From Acanthosepion esculentum (Eukaryota > Mollusca > Cephalopoda > Sepiida > Sepiidae), in the NCBI GenBank assembly GCA_964036315.1, contig OZ038517.1:55112788-55176787 (forward strand): a stretch of 64,000 nucleotides of DNA. The letters are read 5' to 3'. The notes below the pieces were generated by a model. The model was given only the letters and a program-made list of their open reading frames with translations. It was not told where the DNA came from and ran no database searches. A program made the translations under genes and the position numbers. The number at the start of each line of letters is the position of its first letter. Positions within the stretch are counted from its first letter, which is position 1. Shown piece after piece: positions 10,267 through 21,132 of this stretch.

Positions 10267-10429
10267 TAAATATCGTCGACGTCGGCTTTATCCTGTATCC
10301 AAGAATTTATTTTCTTGCTTACTGGCCGATTCCTTTATGATGATGGCGTCGATGACTAAGTCGGTCAATTCCTGTATGGAAGAACCGATGGAATTTACTG
10401 TATAGTAATGTAGGTGGAGGACTAGCTTG

Positions 10430-11694
10430 ATTTTGTCGAGCCTTTTGCTTTTGTCGTTTGACTTCTTCCCTTTCTTTTTGTCTTTGATTTCTTCCCTTTC
10501 TCTTTTGTCGTTTGACTTCTTCCCTTTCTTTTTGTCTTTGATTTCTTCCCTTTCTCTTTTATCGTTTGACTTCTTCCCTTTCTTTTTGTCTTTTGACTTC
10601 TTCCCTTTCTCTTTTGTCGTTTGACTTCTTCCCTTTCTTTTTGTCTTTGACTTCTTCCCTTTCTCTTTTGTCTTTTGACTTCTTCCCTTTCTCTTTTGTC
10701 GTTTGACTTCTTCCCTTTCTCTTTTGTCTTTGACTTCTTCCCTTTCTCTTTTGTCTTTTGACTTCTTCCCTTTCTCTTTTGTCGTTTGACTTCTTCCCTT
10801 TCTTTTTGTCTATGATTTCTTCCCTTTCTATTTTGTCGTTTGACTTCTTCCCTTTCTCTTTTATCGTTTGACATCTTCCCTTTCTTTTTGTCTTTGACTT
10901 CTTCCCTTTCTCTTTTGTCATTTGACTTCTTCCCATTCTTTTTGTCTTTTGACTTCTTCCCTTTCTCTTTTGTCTTTTGACTTCTTCCCTTTCTCTTTTG
11001 TCGTTTGACTTCTTCCCTTTCTTTTTGTCTTTGACTTCTTCCCTTTCTCTTTTGTCTTTTGACTTCTTCCCTTTCTCTTTTGTCGTTTGACTTCTTCCCT
11101 TTCTTTTTGTCTTTGACTTCTTCCCTTTCTCTTTTGTCTTTTGATTTCTTCCCTTTCTCTTTTGTCGTTTGACTTCTTCCCTTTCTCTTTTATCGTTTGA
11201 CATCTTCCCTTTCTTTTTGTCTTTGACTTCTTCCCTTTCTCTTTTGTCGTTTGACTTCTTCCCTTTCTTTTTGTCTTTTGACTTCTTCCCTTTCTCTTTT
11301 GTCATTTGACTTCTTCCCTTTCTCTTTTGTCTTTTGACTTCTTCCCTTTCTTTTTGTCTTTGACTTCTTCCCTTTCTCTTTTGTCGTTTGACTTCTTCCC
11401 TTTCTTTTTGTCTTTGACTTCTTCCCTTTCTCTTTTGTCGTTTGACATCTTCCCTTTGTCTTTTGACTTCTTCCCTTTCTCTTTTGTCGTTTGACATCTT
11501 CCCTTTCTTTTTGTCTTTGACTTCTTCCCTTTCTCTTTTGTCGTTTGACTTCTTCGCTTTCTTTTTGTCTTTGACTTCTTCCCTTTCTCTTTTGTCGTTT
11601 GACTTCTTCCCTTTCTTTTTGTCTTTTACTTCTTCCCTTTCTCTTTTGTCGTTTGACTTCTTCCCTTTCTCTTTTGTCTTTTGACTTCTTCAAT
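10430..11694. repeat. Pyrimidine-rich minisatellite, 26-28-bp units
   Basis: About 1.26 kb of units such as 'tttgacttcttccctttctc' followed by 'ttttgtcg', mixed with shorter 'tttttgtc' variants and a few oddities (near 11441-11470). The minus strand is open over 150-312 codons, giving Lys/Arg/Glu-rich text in several frames. This is a repeat artefact, not a gene. Two unit lengths are interleaved irregularly, which suggests repeated unequal exchange. Confidence 0.93.
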
Positions 11695-12364
11695 TAAATG
11701 TTAATTTTAAACTCAGAGGGGAATGAAAAGTTTTTGTTTTTTTTAAATTAAATTATATAGATAAAATTGCGTTCCAAAATGCACAGTCATACTTAAAAGT
11801 ACTCTTCCAAAGACAAGTTATATTTGAAAATAAGATATACTGAAATAAATGAAAAATAAGTCATATTTAGATAACTTATATTAAAATTAAATAAAATTAT
11901 ATTTAAAAAAAGTTTATATTTAATATAACTTATCAATAGGTTATATTAAGAATATAACCTATCAATAGATATACTAAGAAATAAAAATATAAGATAAAAT
12001 ACATTTAGAAATAAAAATTAAATAAATAAATAAAATTTTAAACTTAAAAATAAGTTAAATCAAAAACAATATTTGTATTTAATATTTATATTTAAAACTA
12101 TAGAACCTCTTCCCTTTAAGACTAATACCTTCCACCCTCCCCTGACCACTGGCTCATGCCTTTTGCCTGACTGAAACATTAAAATGGATAACTTCTGTAT
12201 TAGTTTTTCGAGGGTTTTTTTTGGTGGGGGGGTGTAGGTGTTACATTTAAATCTCTAATTTCTAAACAAACTCAGTCTATATCGGGTTGAATAAAACTGA
12301 AGGATTTCGTCGGCTGAAATAAGCCTTTTCTCCATATGAGGTAATTTTGGATTTTATTGTGTCC

Positions 12365-12367
<3 letters not shown>
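11695..12367. other. No gene; AT-rich sequence
   Basis: Very AT-rich with local direct repeats such as 'ataacctatcaatag' near 11930-11960. Nothing coding. Confidence 0.5.
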
Positions 12368-12405
<38 letters not shown>

Positions 12406-12424
12406 GTGTGTGTGTGTGTGTGTG

Positions 12425-12458
<34 letters not shown>

Positions 12459-12475
12459 AGTGGGTGTGTGTGTAT
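12368..12475. repeat. (TA)n(TG)n compound tract
   Basis: TA block followed by TG blocks interrupted by CAG and AGTGG. Confidence 0.95.
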
Positions 12476-12584
12476 TGCTAATCTAGAATGTTTGAATTGC
12501 CTAGAGCCCATTATAAAAATATTATTCTAGTTAAGGGGCCAATTTATTGGTTAAATACCTGGAAAAATTATTGTTGCTCCCGAA

Positions 12585-12845
12585 AAATTTTTGCATCAAA
12601 AGTATTATACTTACAATGCAAAATATGTTTTGGCTTTAAATAACCCCTAAACGGTTGGCAAGCCGTAAAAAAGAAAAAGAAATTATTCTTACAATCCAAA
12701 ATATGTTTTGGCTTTAAATAACCCACAAAGGGTTGATAAACCGTAAAAAAGAATAGGAATTTATTCTTACAATGCAAAATAAGTTTCGGTTTTAAATAAC
12801 TCACAAAAGGTCGATAAACTGTAAAAAACAAACCAGTCAATCAGT
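12585..12845 (-). repeat. Three tandem copies of the 'tttacgg-tatcaacc' module
   Basis: Three consecutive about 80-bp units, each with 'cttacaat-caaaat-agtttt', 'ggctttaaataaccc' and 'ggttgataaaccgtaaa'. In reverse complement the unit resembles the head of the 684-bp repeat at 58641-59324 ('gtttaacggcacatcaac', 'tatgggtcattta'). Confidence 0.7.
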
Positions 12846-13082
12846 CATGTCGTTGTGAACACTTTGGGGGAACTGTCTGTCCATAAATACGCTCTAAAAT
12901 CACTTTCGAAAAATACATATTCATTCTAGTCGAAGCACTTCGTTCAATAATCTGTAGGATGGACTTTTCCCAATATTATGAATGAAGGACTTTTCCCAAT
13001 ATTTTGTAAGAAGCACCTTTCCAAATACTCAGGTGGAAATTATCTTACCCAAGGATTACTAACGCTTATACGGTGATTTTCT
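12846..13082. other. No feature recognised
   Basis: One short duplication ('ggacttttcccaatatt') near 12960-13005. Otherwise nothing. Confidence 0.4.
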
Positions 13083-13295
13083 AAGCGGAGCTTAGATGCG
13101 GCACAAGGCCGAAAGTATGGGGTACCGAGTGCGGATCTAACCACGTCGAGGTGCCCCAAAATTATTTTCTTAGTGTAGCTGTGGCACAAGGCCAACTATA
13201 TGAAACAGCCAGTGCGGATCAATCTCACTATTCAGTTTCAGTTGATCTAGCGTGACAAGATGGTTGTCCTTACACCACGTCGAAGTGCCTTCACT
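13083..13295 (-). mobile_element. SINE family C, two tandem fragments
   Basis: Both fragments contain 'gtggcacaaggcc' (or 'gcggcacaaggcc') and 'gtgcggat', then 'ccacgtcgaggtgcc'. Read on the minus strand they match the better copy at 20875-21010, with the tRNA-like head at the high-coordinate end. The first fragment lacks its central part. Confidence 0.7.
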
Positions 13296-14055
13296 GATGC
13301 TTATCGAAAGATCGTTTATTTATAGGAGAGTAGGGTTCATACGAAAGCTTTAAAACGGCCGCTTCAGTAAAGTATTCATTTTGTCGAGACGGTCTCCTGA
13401 CATAGATACATGTCTGGCCCATAAAGTATAGGAAATTAAGTCAAGCCCTGTACAAAAGAAAACCTGATTTGTGAGTTGAAAACAATCTCGTAGAATATCC
13501 CATAAGAATCCATATTTCATACCTGTATGAGTAAAGCATTTTAAATTTTCATAATTAAAGTTCTTGAATTGTTTAATATGACAAGTAAAGTCTTTTGTTT
13601 GAAAATCAAAATGTCTACTTCCCGTGCATCTTTGACTCTTCAAGCGGAAAGAGGCTAATAAAAATTCCTATTGTAATGTAGGACAATTCAGATGTACTTT
13701 TACTCGTACACACAGAATATTTCACACACACGAAGAAGACATTCTCATACGCAATAAATTGAAATTATGTTTAATATGAACAACAGAATCAGTAAAAAAT
13801 CTGCTATAATTCCCTTTGCAGATGTATGAATTGAATTTAATGCCCATCATGAATCTTTGGTCCAAGAAGAGTTGATCTTTGCTGGTCCTAATATGTACTC
13901 GGTTCACTGTAAAAGATACTGATATACGCTTTGTACTTGGTGTCACCACGAGAAGTCCAAAAACTAAAAACACCGAGGGTCGACCTCGAAGGTGCAAAGC
14001 CATCAAGTGCAGAATCGGGCCTAGGAGCTTTTTGGTGTATTTATTAACACAAACA
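13296..14055. other. No feature recognised
   Basis: I see no recognisable coding, repeat or RNA signal apart from short open frames without family motifs. Confidence 0.4.
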
Positions 14056-14345
14056 GGTGAACCCAGATGAATTTAGGACACACACACATACGTAAACATA
14101 CACATACATACACACACACACACACACGGATGAGAAACGGATAATAGGAAGTTATATAAACACTCAACTTACAAGGGAGACCAGAGACTCCCTCACATCC
14201 GCGCGAGAAGATCAAACATTTGAAGTAAGACTCGAAACCACATACCCTCGATTCGGCCGACGTTAATTTGACAATAACTAGAAAGGAATAAACAATCTGT
14301 GTTTTTGCATGTGAAAAATTCCTTACCAAGATAACATTACAGAAA
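14056..14345 (-). repeat. Candidate tRNA-derived repeat (family D)
   Basis: The minus strand has a B-box-like 'tggtttcgagtct' near 14228-14240. The block 'gaaaccacataccctcgattcgg' (plus strand) recurs at 15068-15090, and 'aagataacattaca' plus 'ctcgattt' recur in weaker form at 14565-14700. No clear A box, so the SINE assignment is tentative. Confidence 0.4.
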
Positions 14346-16338
14346 TAACGAAGCCGTCGACAGTTTTTCTAGCTTGGAGTGACCGATAGTTTGTCTAAAG
14401 TTATGCTCTTTCTCCCAGAAACTGTAACTAAGGTCTGCTCACCATTTTTTAAAATGCCATGTCCTTTCAATACGTTGCTTATTATAGTTATTCACCGATA
14501 CCTTTTTTAAAATTATTTTTAATTGCTTTGTATTCTTGGGATAGATAGTGGAGAAAGACCTGCAAGTCTATATCCTCGATTTTGCTTAGATTAACTTGGC
14601 AGAGACAACATGTGAATAGACAATTATTTTGTGTATGAAGAATGTATTCTTGTATTCATTACAGATGTTACTAACATAACATTACATCCTTGTCACTGCA
14701 CTTGATTACAAAACTTATTTTGGCATCTCATGTGGTGGACCCATTAAATATTGCGGTCATCACAAATTAACCCTTCTTAGATCAAATTTCAGGTATTTCT
14801 TCGGACGTTCGATTTCCTTGCGACGATGTAAGCAATTTTCTCTCTTCCCTTATAAGGCGCGTTTTTATATAATTTATACGACTCGACAGCACGTTCATAT
14901 TTAGGCGGTTCAAATTTGTAAGAAAGCTGATTTGTGCTGTGACGACATAACTTCTTTGAAACAGTACAGGCAGATAAGACATGTATTGGTAATATTTGGA
15001 ATAGCAAAAATTCAATTCGATTTGACTTTGGGCTTCACCTATAGGAAGATGTAAAGTTTAAAAACCTGAAACCACATACCCTCGATTCGGTATCTAACGT
15101 CTCTGCTTTAACCTTTTAATTAGTATTTACTTATTCATCTTTCCTCAATAGGAGTAAGTTAGCCTATCACCCGGTTCTACTCCTCCCCTAGTTACCATAC
15201 CAACGCAATTGCTAGCCTACCGTGATCCATGACCCAAGCATATTAGCCTAATTACCAGTGCCGCTACGTTAGCTTTTTGTAACTGTTGTATCAGAAGATC
15301 CCCTATTTTTTAGGGGGGGGGGTAATTTTTAAGATTTAAGGGTTTTTATACGGGGAAATATACGGTATATAACAACTACTGCAAATTTTGTCCAACGTTG
15401 CCACGTCTGTGCAAGAGATTGTAAGACCCTAGCAGAACATCAGCGCTTCCCATTTTTGAGGATGGATCAAACAGCGACATTGCTTGAAATAGGGTCGCAG
15501 CCGTTATGAACTTATGAATATAGATATGTGCGCACCATGAAACCCGATCCCCACCATGATCGAATTGTTATTGATGTTGTCGGTTTGGGGACGTTATCCC
15601 AGCGGGCAGCACCTTTACAAAATGCCCGAAAACCATAGCACGGATTGACTCAAACCTTGTGAGGAAAATTGGGCAGACGGAACGATTGGGAAGCCATTGA
15701 TGGTTATTCTGGCCCAAGGTCACAAGTCATCGTGACAGAGTTTTATTCTACTTAATAGCCTCTAGAATGATTTGAAAAAACAAAAAAAGTTACCGCCTCC
15801 CCAATAACCAGTAGGATAATACAATAGACCTTGCTACCCATAATGCAACATTCACCAGCCCATATATATAGTCGAGCCAACAAACATGGCCTGAAGATTG
15901 CTTTCACGGATCAAACAGACTGTTGCCGTTCGGTGTTGACCTCAGTGTCCATTTTTATATATAAATAAAATCCATAATGATATCAATGACCTCTACAGCA
16001 TGTCTAAATACTTTTTTGCATTTCCGATTGGACTGACGGGGTGTTATTTGAATACATAAGCTCTGACATCGAATAGAAACTCTCTCGGTAGTGAAGTTTG
16101 GCGTCACACATTCTTCTTAATTGGATTTGGCTCTTGCCTAAGCTAAAACAATCTTATTAAACGGTAAGAGTGCGAGTATCCTAAACCATTTTCAACATAA
16201 ACATTATAGATATAAAATTATATGGCTTTATGGAAAAGTGTAAAAGTGTCCCACATAAAAAAGTAATTCACACGCCTTGTAAGTCCTTCAAAACATACAT
16301 AACAACGTAACAACGTAAAGCACAGCAAACCTAAGAAG

Positions 16339-16340
<2 letters not shown>
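14346..16340. other. No gene recognised
   Basis: About 2 kb with only fragments of family D (14565-14700, 15068-15110) and a G homopolymer near 15312. I could not recognise any coding exon. Confidence 0.4.

Positions 16341-16341
<1 letters not shown>

Positions 16342-16390
<49 letters not shown>
16342..16390. repeat. (CA)n(TA)n tract
   Basis: CA repeat followed by a short TA run. Confidence 0.95.
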
Positions 16391-16391
<1 letters not shown>

Positions 16392-16395
16392 TTAT

Positions 16396-16478
16396 ATGCG
16401 CGGTATTTATTGGAAAGTGCTCAATATCCGTGACAGAGCTAACATATTCGGTTGCATGACATACTACTATCTATGCAA

Positions 16479-16481
<3 letters not shown>
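16396..16481 (-). repeat. (TA)n-bracketed PLE-type 3' end
   Basis: 'ggtatttattggaaagtgctcaatatc' is the recurrent end motif. It is followed by a small hairpin cggttgcat/atgcaaccg just before the TA tract. Confidence 0.6.

Positions 16482-16550
<69 letters not shown>
16482..16550. repeat. (TA)n tract, about 69 bp
   Basis: Left bracket of the hammerhead module. Confidence 0.95.
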
Positions 16551-16553
<3 letters not shown>

Positions 16554-16633
16554 CTGTTACATTGGAACATGCAAGTTACCACGACAAAAGTGCATATTTG
16601 TTTCGATGTCTCGTCAGGTGGTGAACGATGCTG

Positions 16634-16637
<4 letters not shown>
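16550..16637 (-). repeat. 88-bp (TA)n-bracketed hammerhead module
   Basis: The whole space between two long TA tracts is an 88-bp sequence, most of which folds as a hammerhead ribozyme on the minus strand. No other recognisable content. Confidence 0.7.
16575..16626 (-). ncRNA. Hammerhead ribozyme, near-canonical
   Basis: Minus strand, in order: stem I ACCAC (16618-16622), core CTGACGA (16611-16617), short stem II GACATC (two base pairs), GAAA (16601-16604), stem III ACAAA/TTTGT with an 8-nt loop, GUC triplet ending at 16583, then stem I partner GTGGT (16578-16582). Stem I can extend by GTT/AAC across a bulged C. All conserved core bases fit CUGANGA...GAAA. The weak point is the two-base-pair stem II. 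Confidence 0.7.

Positions 16638-16692
<55 letters not shown>
16638..16692. repeat. (TA)n tract
   Basis: Right bracket of the hammerhead module. Confidence 0.95.
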
Positions 16693-16695
<3 letters not shown>

Positions 16696-16918
16696 CAACA
16701 TATGTTAAATAGACGGAAAAATTCTCGTACCAAGAAACGGGCGTATAAACCGGACGTTTTATTGTATTACCTTGCTCTGCATGTCTGCATAACTAATCGG
16801 GATCTTTATGTTTAGTAATGCTGACCAGGCATTTTTTTTTGCGAACCGTTATCTTTGTTTGAGCGAAGGAAATGTTTGAGCTATGTTTGCTTTTCAGTTA
16901 TTATAAAGTTTGACTATT

Positions 16919-17045
<127 letters not shown>

Positions 17046-17200
17046 AAGCAAATATGTGTATATATATGTAAGCAAATATATATATATATATGTAAGCAAA
17101 TATGTGGATGTAGATCCGACGGTATGATGAAAATGTGGAAAAGACAAAGCAAAATCCGAATATGTGAGTTTACTGTTTTTTATTTTGTTTTTTGTTTTGC

Positions 17201-17244
17201 TGTCAACGTCAGACGTTTCGGTCTAATAGACCATCTTCAGGACA
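17201..17244 (-). ncRNA. Hammerhead-type ribozyme motif
   Basis: Minus strand: stem I TGTC/GACA, core CTGAAGA plus one extra T, stem II GGTCT/AGACC with loop ATT, GAAA, stem III ACG/CGT, cleavage triplet GUU. The helices pair perfectly. The inserted T between core and stem II departs from consensus and may lower activity. Confidence 0.6.
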
Positions 17245-17308
17245 TGTTTATTGGAGACATATTTATGTTAAATTTAAGTTAAAATGAAGAGACGATAGAT
17301 ACAGGACG

Positions 17309-17355
17309 AGTCAGAAACAGAAAAACTGAAATTTCAGTTTTTCTGTTTCTGACTA
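17309..17355. repeat. Palindrome, arms about 23 bp
   Basis: 'agtcagaaacagaaaaactg' followed by aaatt and its reverse complement, almost without a loop. Confidence 0.9.
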
Positions 17356-17356
17356 G

Positions 17357-17360
<4 letters not shown>

Positions 17361-17390
<30 letters not shown>
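17361..17390. repeat. (TA)n tract
   Basis: Right bracket of the 17.2-kb module. Confidence 0.9.
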
Positions 17391-17599
17391 TTGCTTCAGA
17401 ATTATTATTGTTCTGAGTACTTTTGTTTCTGAATCTATCCATAATAGTTTTGGGTGTGGTTGGAATTATTTTCACATTGTTAAGATTGGATAAATTGTTT
17501 TGATAGTAGATCTTAAGGACTTAGTATTATATGTCTGTTTTTATCTAGTCTGTTGTTGTTCTTATTGTTGTTAATAATCTCATTATCTTTTTGCGGGTG

Positions 17600-17674
17600 T
17601 ATATTTTAGGAGAGATTGGCATTTTAAGAGAGGCTAAAGATTTCAGAAAGATTGGAATTTCAAGAGAGATTAAC

Positions 17675-17706
<32 letters not shown>

Positions 17707-18290
17707 GATTAGCATTTTAAGAGAGACTAACATTTCAAGAGAGATTAGCATTTTAAAAGGGACTAGTATTTTAAGAGGGATTAACATTTTAAGAGAGACG
17801 AGCTTTTTAAGAGAGATTAGAATTTTATGAGAGTCTAGCATTTTACGAGATTAGCAATTTAAGAGAGACTTACATTTTAAGGAAGACAAGCATTTTAAGA
17901 GAGATTAAAATTTTAAGAAATTTTAGCATTTTAAAAGAGATTATCCTTTTCAGAGGGATTAGCATTTTAAGAGAGATTAGAATTTTAAAAGAGATTAGCA
18001 TTTTAAGAGGGATTAGCATTTTAAGAAAGATTAGCATTTTAAGAAAGATTAGCATTTTAAAAGATTAGCATTTTAAGAGGAATTAGCATTTTAAGAAAGA
18101 CTAAAATTTTAAGAAAGATTAGCATTTTAAGAAAGATTAGCATTTTAAAAGATTAGCATTTTAAGAGGGATTAGCATTTTAAGAGGGATTAGCATTTTAA
18201 GAAAGACTAAAATTTTAAGAATGATTAACATTTTAAGAGATTTGCATTTTAAAAGAGGCTAGAATTTTAAAAGAGAGACGTGCATTTTAA
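17600..18290. repeat. 18-bp minisatellite 'agcattttaagagagatt'
   Basis: About 37 imperfect units with aga/agg/aaa variants and one embedded (GAAA)n run at 17678-17705. It is open on both strands in places only because of the 18-bp period. Confidence 0.92.
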
Positions 18291-19213
18291 TTATTCTTCT
18301 ACAGCATGTGAACAGTTGTATAATAAAAAGCGATAGGCTGCACTGAAATATATTTGACACAAGGTTAGTTTCAAGGAGCGCTTCATTAGAAACAAAGTTT
18401 TTATCCGCACATTATGTCTCCACAATTTCATTTTTCATACACGTGTCTAGTCATGCGACTGTCTGCATATATTAACGCGCATCGACTGTAGCTTATATCA
18501 AGATCATGGCCGGTCGCTACCGATTTTCCCAGATGATCAGCCATGCAAGTAAGCATTTTTGTAAATATAAATTAATTCGGAGTTTCAACACTTTTCGATC
18601 TGCACACGTATACATTAAATCATATAAATATAAACATTTACAGTTGACAGTTATATAAACATTCGTTTTAGCGCACCGATCTCTCTCCCTCTCTCTCTCT
18701 CTCTCTGTCTGCCCGTCCCTTTTTTTAATTTGTAGCCTCACCCTTGTGTGTCATTATCTTGAAACTACATCCATCCGCTTTCTCGTTTTCCTATTGGCTG
18801 ACTTCCCATTCTTCCAAAATGTCTCGTCCCAGTGTACTTCATTTCAAGCGTTCGTTTTCCTTTCCTACCTTGTTTTTCATTTAGAACGAGGAAAAAAAAA
18901 AAAACAAAAAAAAAAAAAACAGCACTTCTAACTATACCTTCCGCCCGGTTATTTTTAGCTCACTTGTAAACTTGTATTTATTTGGGGCTTTAAACAGAAC
19001 AGCCTATAAATAGACACACGGTGAAAAAATAAAACAGAATAAAGCTTTTGAAGGTGTCAGTCAAAAACCGGGTGGAAAGCCGGTTTTGCGCCCAAATATG
19101 ATCACCTTTTTTCAACCAGCCGCACACAGACAAGTGTGATAAAAAAAATAAAAAATTGTGAACTGATTGACTCAAGCGTCCAAAACAGATATGAAAACTG
19201 TAATACTTTACTT
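18291..19213. other. No gene recognised
   Basis: Contains a short (TC)n run near 18681-18706 and an A-rich stretch near 18891-18920. No recognisable element. Confidence 0.4.
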
Positions 19214-19703
19214 CAGTGTTTCTCAACCTTTTTTTTTTTTTACATCCAGGGGCACTTTTAAAATAACAAAAACTCTTTTTATAAAGAAAAATTATTAATG
19301 AAATTTGAAAATAGGAAAATAATAAACAAGTCTCCTGAAACACGCATTTAATTTTGAATACATTGTATATTTAAGTATACTGGTGTGAAACTCATGCTTT
19401 ATGCGTTTTGGTAACTTTTTGAATGTTATGCCTTGAGAAAAACAAAAAGGGAAGATTTATTCCCTCCTTATTAAAGATTGAAGGAATTTAACATTCAATA
19501 TAAAATATGAAAAATATCAAACGACAAAGACTTGACTTGAGACTTGACCGGAAGCCATGTGTTTGGTGTTTACCTTTTTTGTAAAGATTTTTAAAAAAAA
19601 TATAAAAGTAATTCATAAATTGCTCTTCTGTTAACTTGAGGCGCACTTTGCTACCTTTCAGAACGCATCAGTGCGCCCGGGCCCCACCGGTTGAGAAACG
19701 CTG
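19214..19703. mobile_element. Non-autonomous hAT element with 8-bp TSD
   Basis: The left end is CAGTGTTTCTCAACC and the right end is the reverse complement of CAGCGTTTCTCAACC. The flanks 'ctttactt' (19206-19213) and 'ctttacat' (19704-19711) match at 7 of 8 positions, which fits the 8-bp hAT target duplication. The interior (490 bp in all) has no transposase frame. The terminal sequence style is typical of hAT non-autonomous elements. Confidence 0.87.
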
Positions 19704-19984
19704 CTTTACATTGATCCCGTGACATTTACAAAATTATCCTGGTTATGCTCTCCTTTTTTTAAGTTAATGACTGAGCCAAAAAATGATTTCGGGTGAAATT
19801 ACCTTCATAAATATGAAGGATAAAGTATTGGGTCGGAACGGAGTTTCCAGCATTTTAAATGAGTTTCACAGACACTATTTAGATATTTGTATATGGATTT
19901 ATTTAACGAGATTTTATTCCGTTACCTTTCGCCATCTTTGGGGAAGCTTCGTGATTACAGAACAGCACACGCCAAACGAATTAA

Positions 19985-20420
19985 CTCATAAAACAGATCC
20001 TGACCCGGCCTCTCGACTTCAGTCACTTTCTAATCGCCATGCTGTGATTTCTCTCTGACTTTTCTACAAATATTTTCCTGGTAATTGTTCTGATGAGCTT
20101 TCCTCCTTGGCGCCTCCGATTGCATGAATTTAAGCATGCTGCTAGATTGGCAACTCTTGAATTTGCTAGATGCAACCATAAGTTCTTTTCTAAAGGTTTC
20201 TTTTCTCGCACTTCTCGCCTGTAAAATTCCCTTCCAATTTTTTGCTACTTTGCGACCTAAAATCTTCAAAAATTGAAAATGCAACGCCAATCGCCTTCTT
20301 TTGTCTTCCTGAAACCTGTTATTTTATTGACCTTTCTCCTCACTAAATTCTTCGCATTCTCTTTCCTTCTAACCAATCATCTAGTGGCATTATCGCCTTG
20401 CTTGGGGTGAAATGATAAAA
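19985..20420 (+). pseudogene. Jockey-like LINE, 3' end remnant
   Basis: The text DPDPASRLQSLSNRHAVISL is followed, across stops, by LFYKYFPGNCSDELSSL and the usual 3' end ('gcattatcgccttgcttggggtgaaatgat'). It is 5' truncated. 'gaattaactcata' precedes the join. Confidence 0.75.
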
Positions 20421-20619
20421 AAACAACTCTTGTTTTCCATTCAGAGGTCAGTGTAGTGACAAGGAGGGGGCGAAAGCGAAAACTGATAACATAGGCATTC
20501 AGGATTAGGATTAGGACAATACTGGACAAGAAATTAACCGTCTTTACGAAGTGTTCCAAGAAGTAGGATTTAAGACAAGCATTTCCAAGTCGAAACTATG
20601 ATTTGGAATTGGAATAAAC

Positions 20620-20765
20620 TTAGTGCATCATATTTACACTATCTATATTAGAACTATTGTCCTCATCTTTGTTGTTGTTGTCACAACGTCTCGGCTGTTG
20701 TGCTAACCGGCGTTTAGCAGGGGTCTATTAAACCCTTTATTTCATCTATGAAAGTAGACTTGGGT
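20620..20765 (-). repeat. Repeat shared with 44.1 kb (hammerhead-like family)
   Basis: 'acactat-tatatt-gaactat', 'tcctcat-ttt', 'caacgt-tcgg', 'aaaccctttatttc' and 'gtagact' occur in the same order at 44101-44232. In the 44-kb copy the minus strand has a CTGAAGA...GAAA hammerhead-like core. Here that core is largely destroyed. Confidence 0.55.
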
Positions 20766-20840
20766 TCCCAAAGTGGGGCGCACGCCCCACAGGGAGGCAA
20801 TTTGATTTTAAGGTGGGGGCAATTAGCGAATGAATTATTA
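20757..20840. mobile_element. hAT-like terminal fragment
   Basis: 'ttgggttcccaaagtggggcg' followed by 'cacgccccacagggaggcaat' resembles the terminus of hAT elements with a G/C-rich subterminal palindrome. Only one end is visible. Confidence 0.45.
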
Positions 20841-20874
20841 AGAGTGATTTTTCTAGTGAATCTGTGTGAGTAGT

Positions 20875-21010
20875 GATTTTATAATCGTAGCATAGATGTG
20901 GCACAAGGCCGAAAGCATGGAGTACCTAGTGAGGATTGAACTCACTACTCAATCAAGATAGTTCACGCGAGACAAGCTTGCTAACCATTTCACCACGTCG
21001 AGGCGTCCAA
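20875..21010 (-). mobile_element. SINE family C copy (tRNA-derived)
   Basis: Minus strand: 'cctcgacgtggtgaaatgg' then 'ttagcaagc' (A-box-like), 'gagttcaatcctcac' (B-box-like), then 'ctttcggccttgtgccacat' as the tail-side body. The anticodon-arm region is too diverged to name the tRNA. Confidence 0.75.
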
Positions 21011-21132
21011 AGTCTGTGTGTGTATAATTGTGTGTGTGTGCTAATACATTAGCAGTGCATATAAAGTATGCACACATAAAAGGATGTGTGTGTATGTACG
21101 TACATACATGTGTAATTACGTATGCACTGTAT

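Larger units (their letters stand above)
17105..17360 (-). repeat. (TA)n-bracketed module with hammerhead
   Basis: The segment between the TA tracts at 17041 and 17361 contains a hammerhead-type motif (17201-17244) and a perfect short palindrome (17309-17355). I infer a PLE 3' end. Confidence 0.5.

Noticed and set aside
10422..11693. 150-312-codon Lys/Arg/Glu-rich minus frames
   Set aside because: Pure minisatellite translation; several frames are open at once and there is no unique domain.
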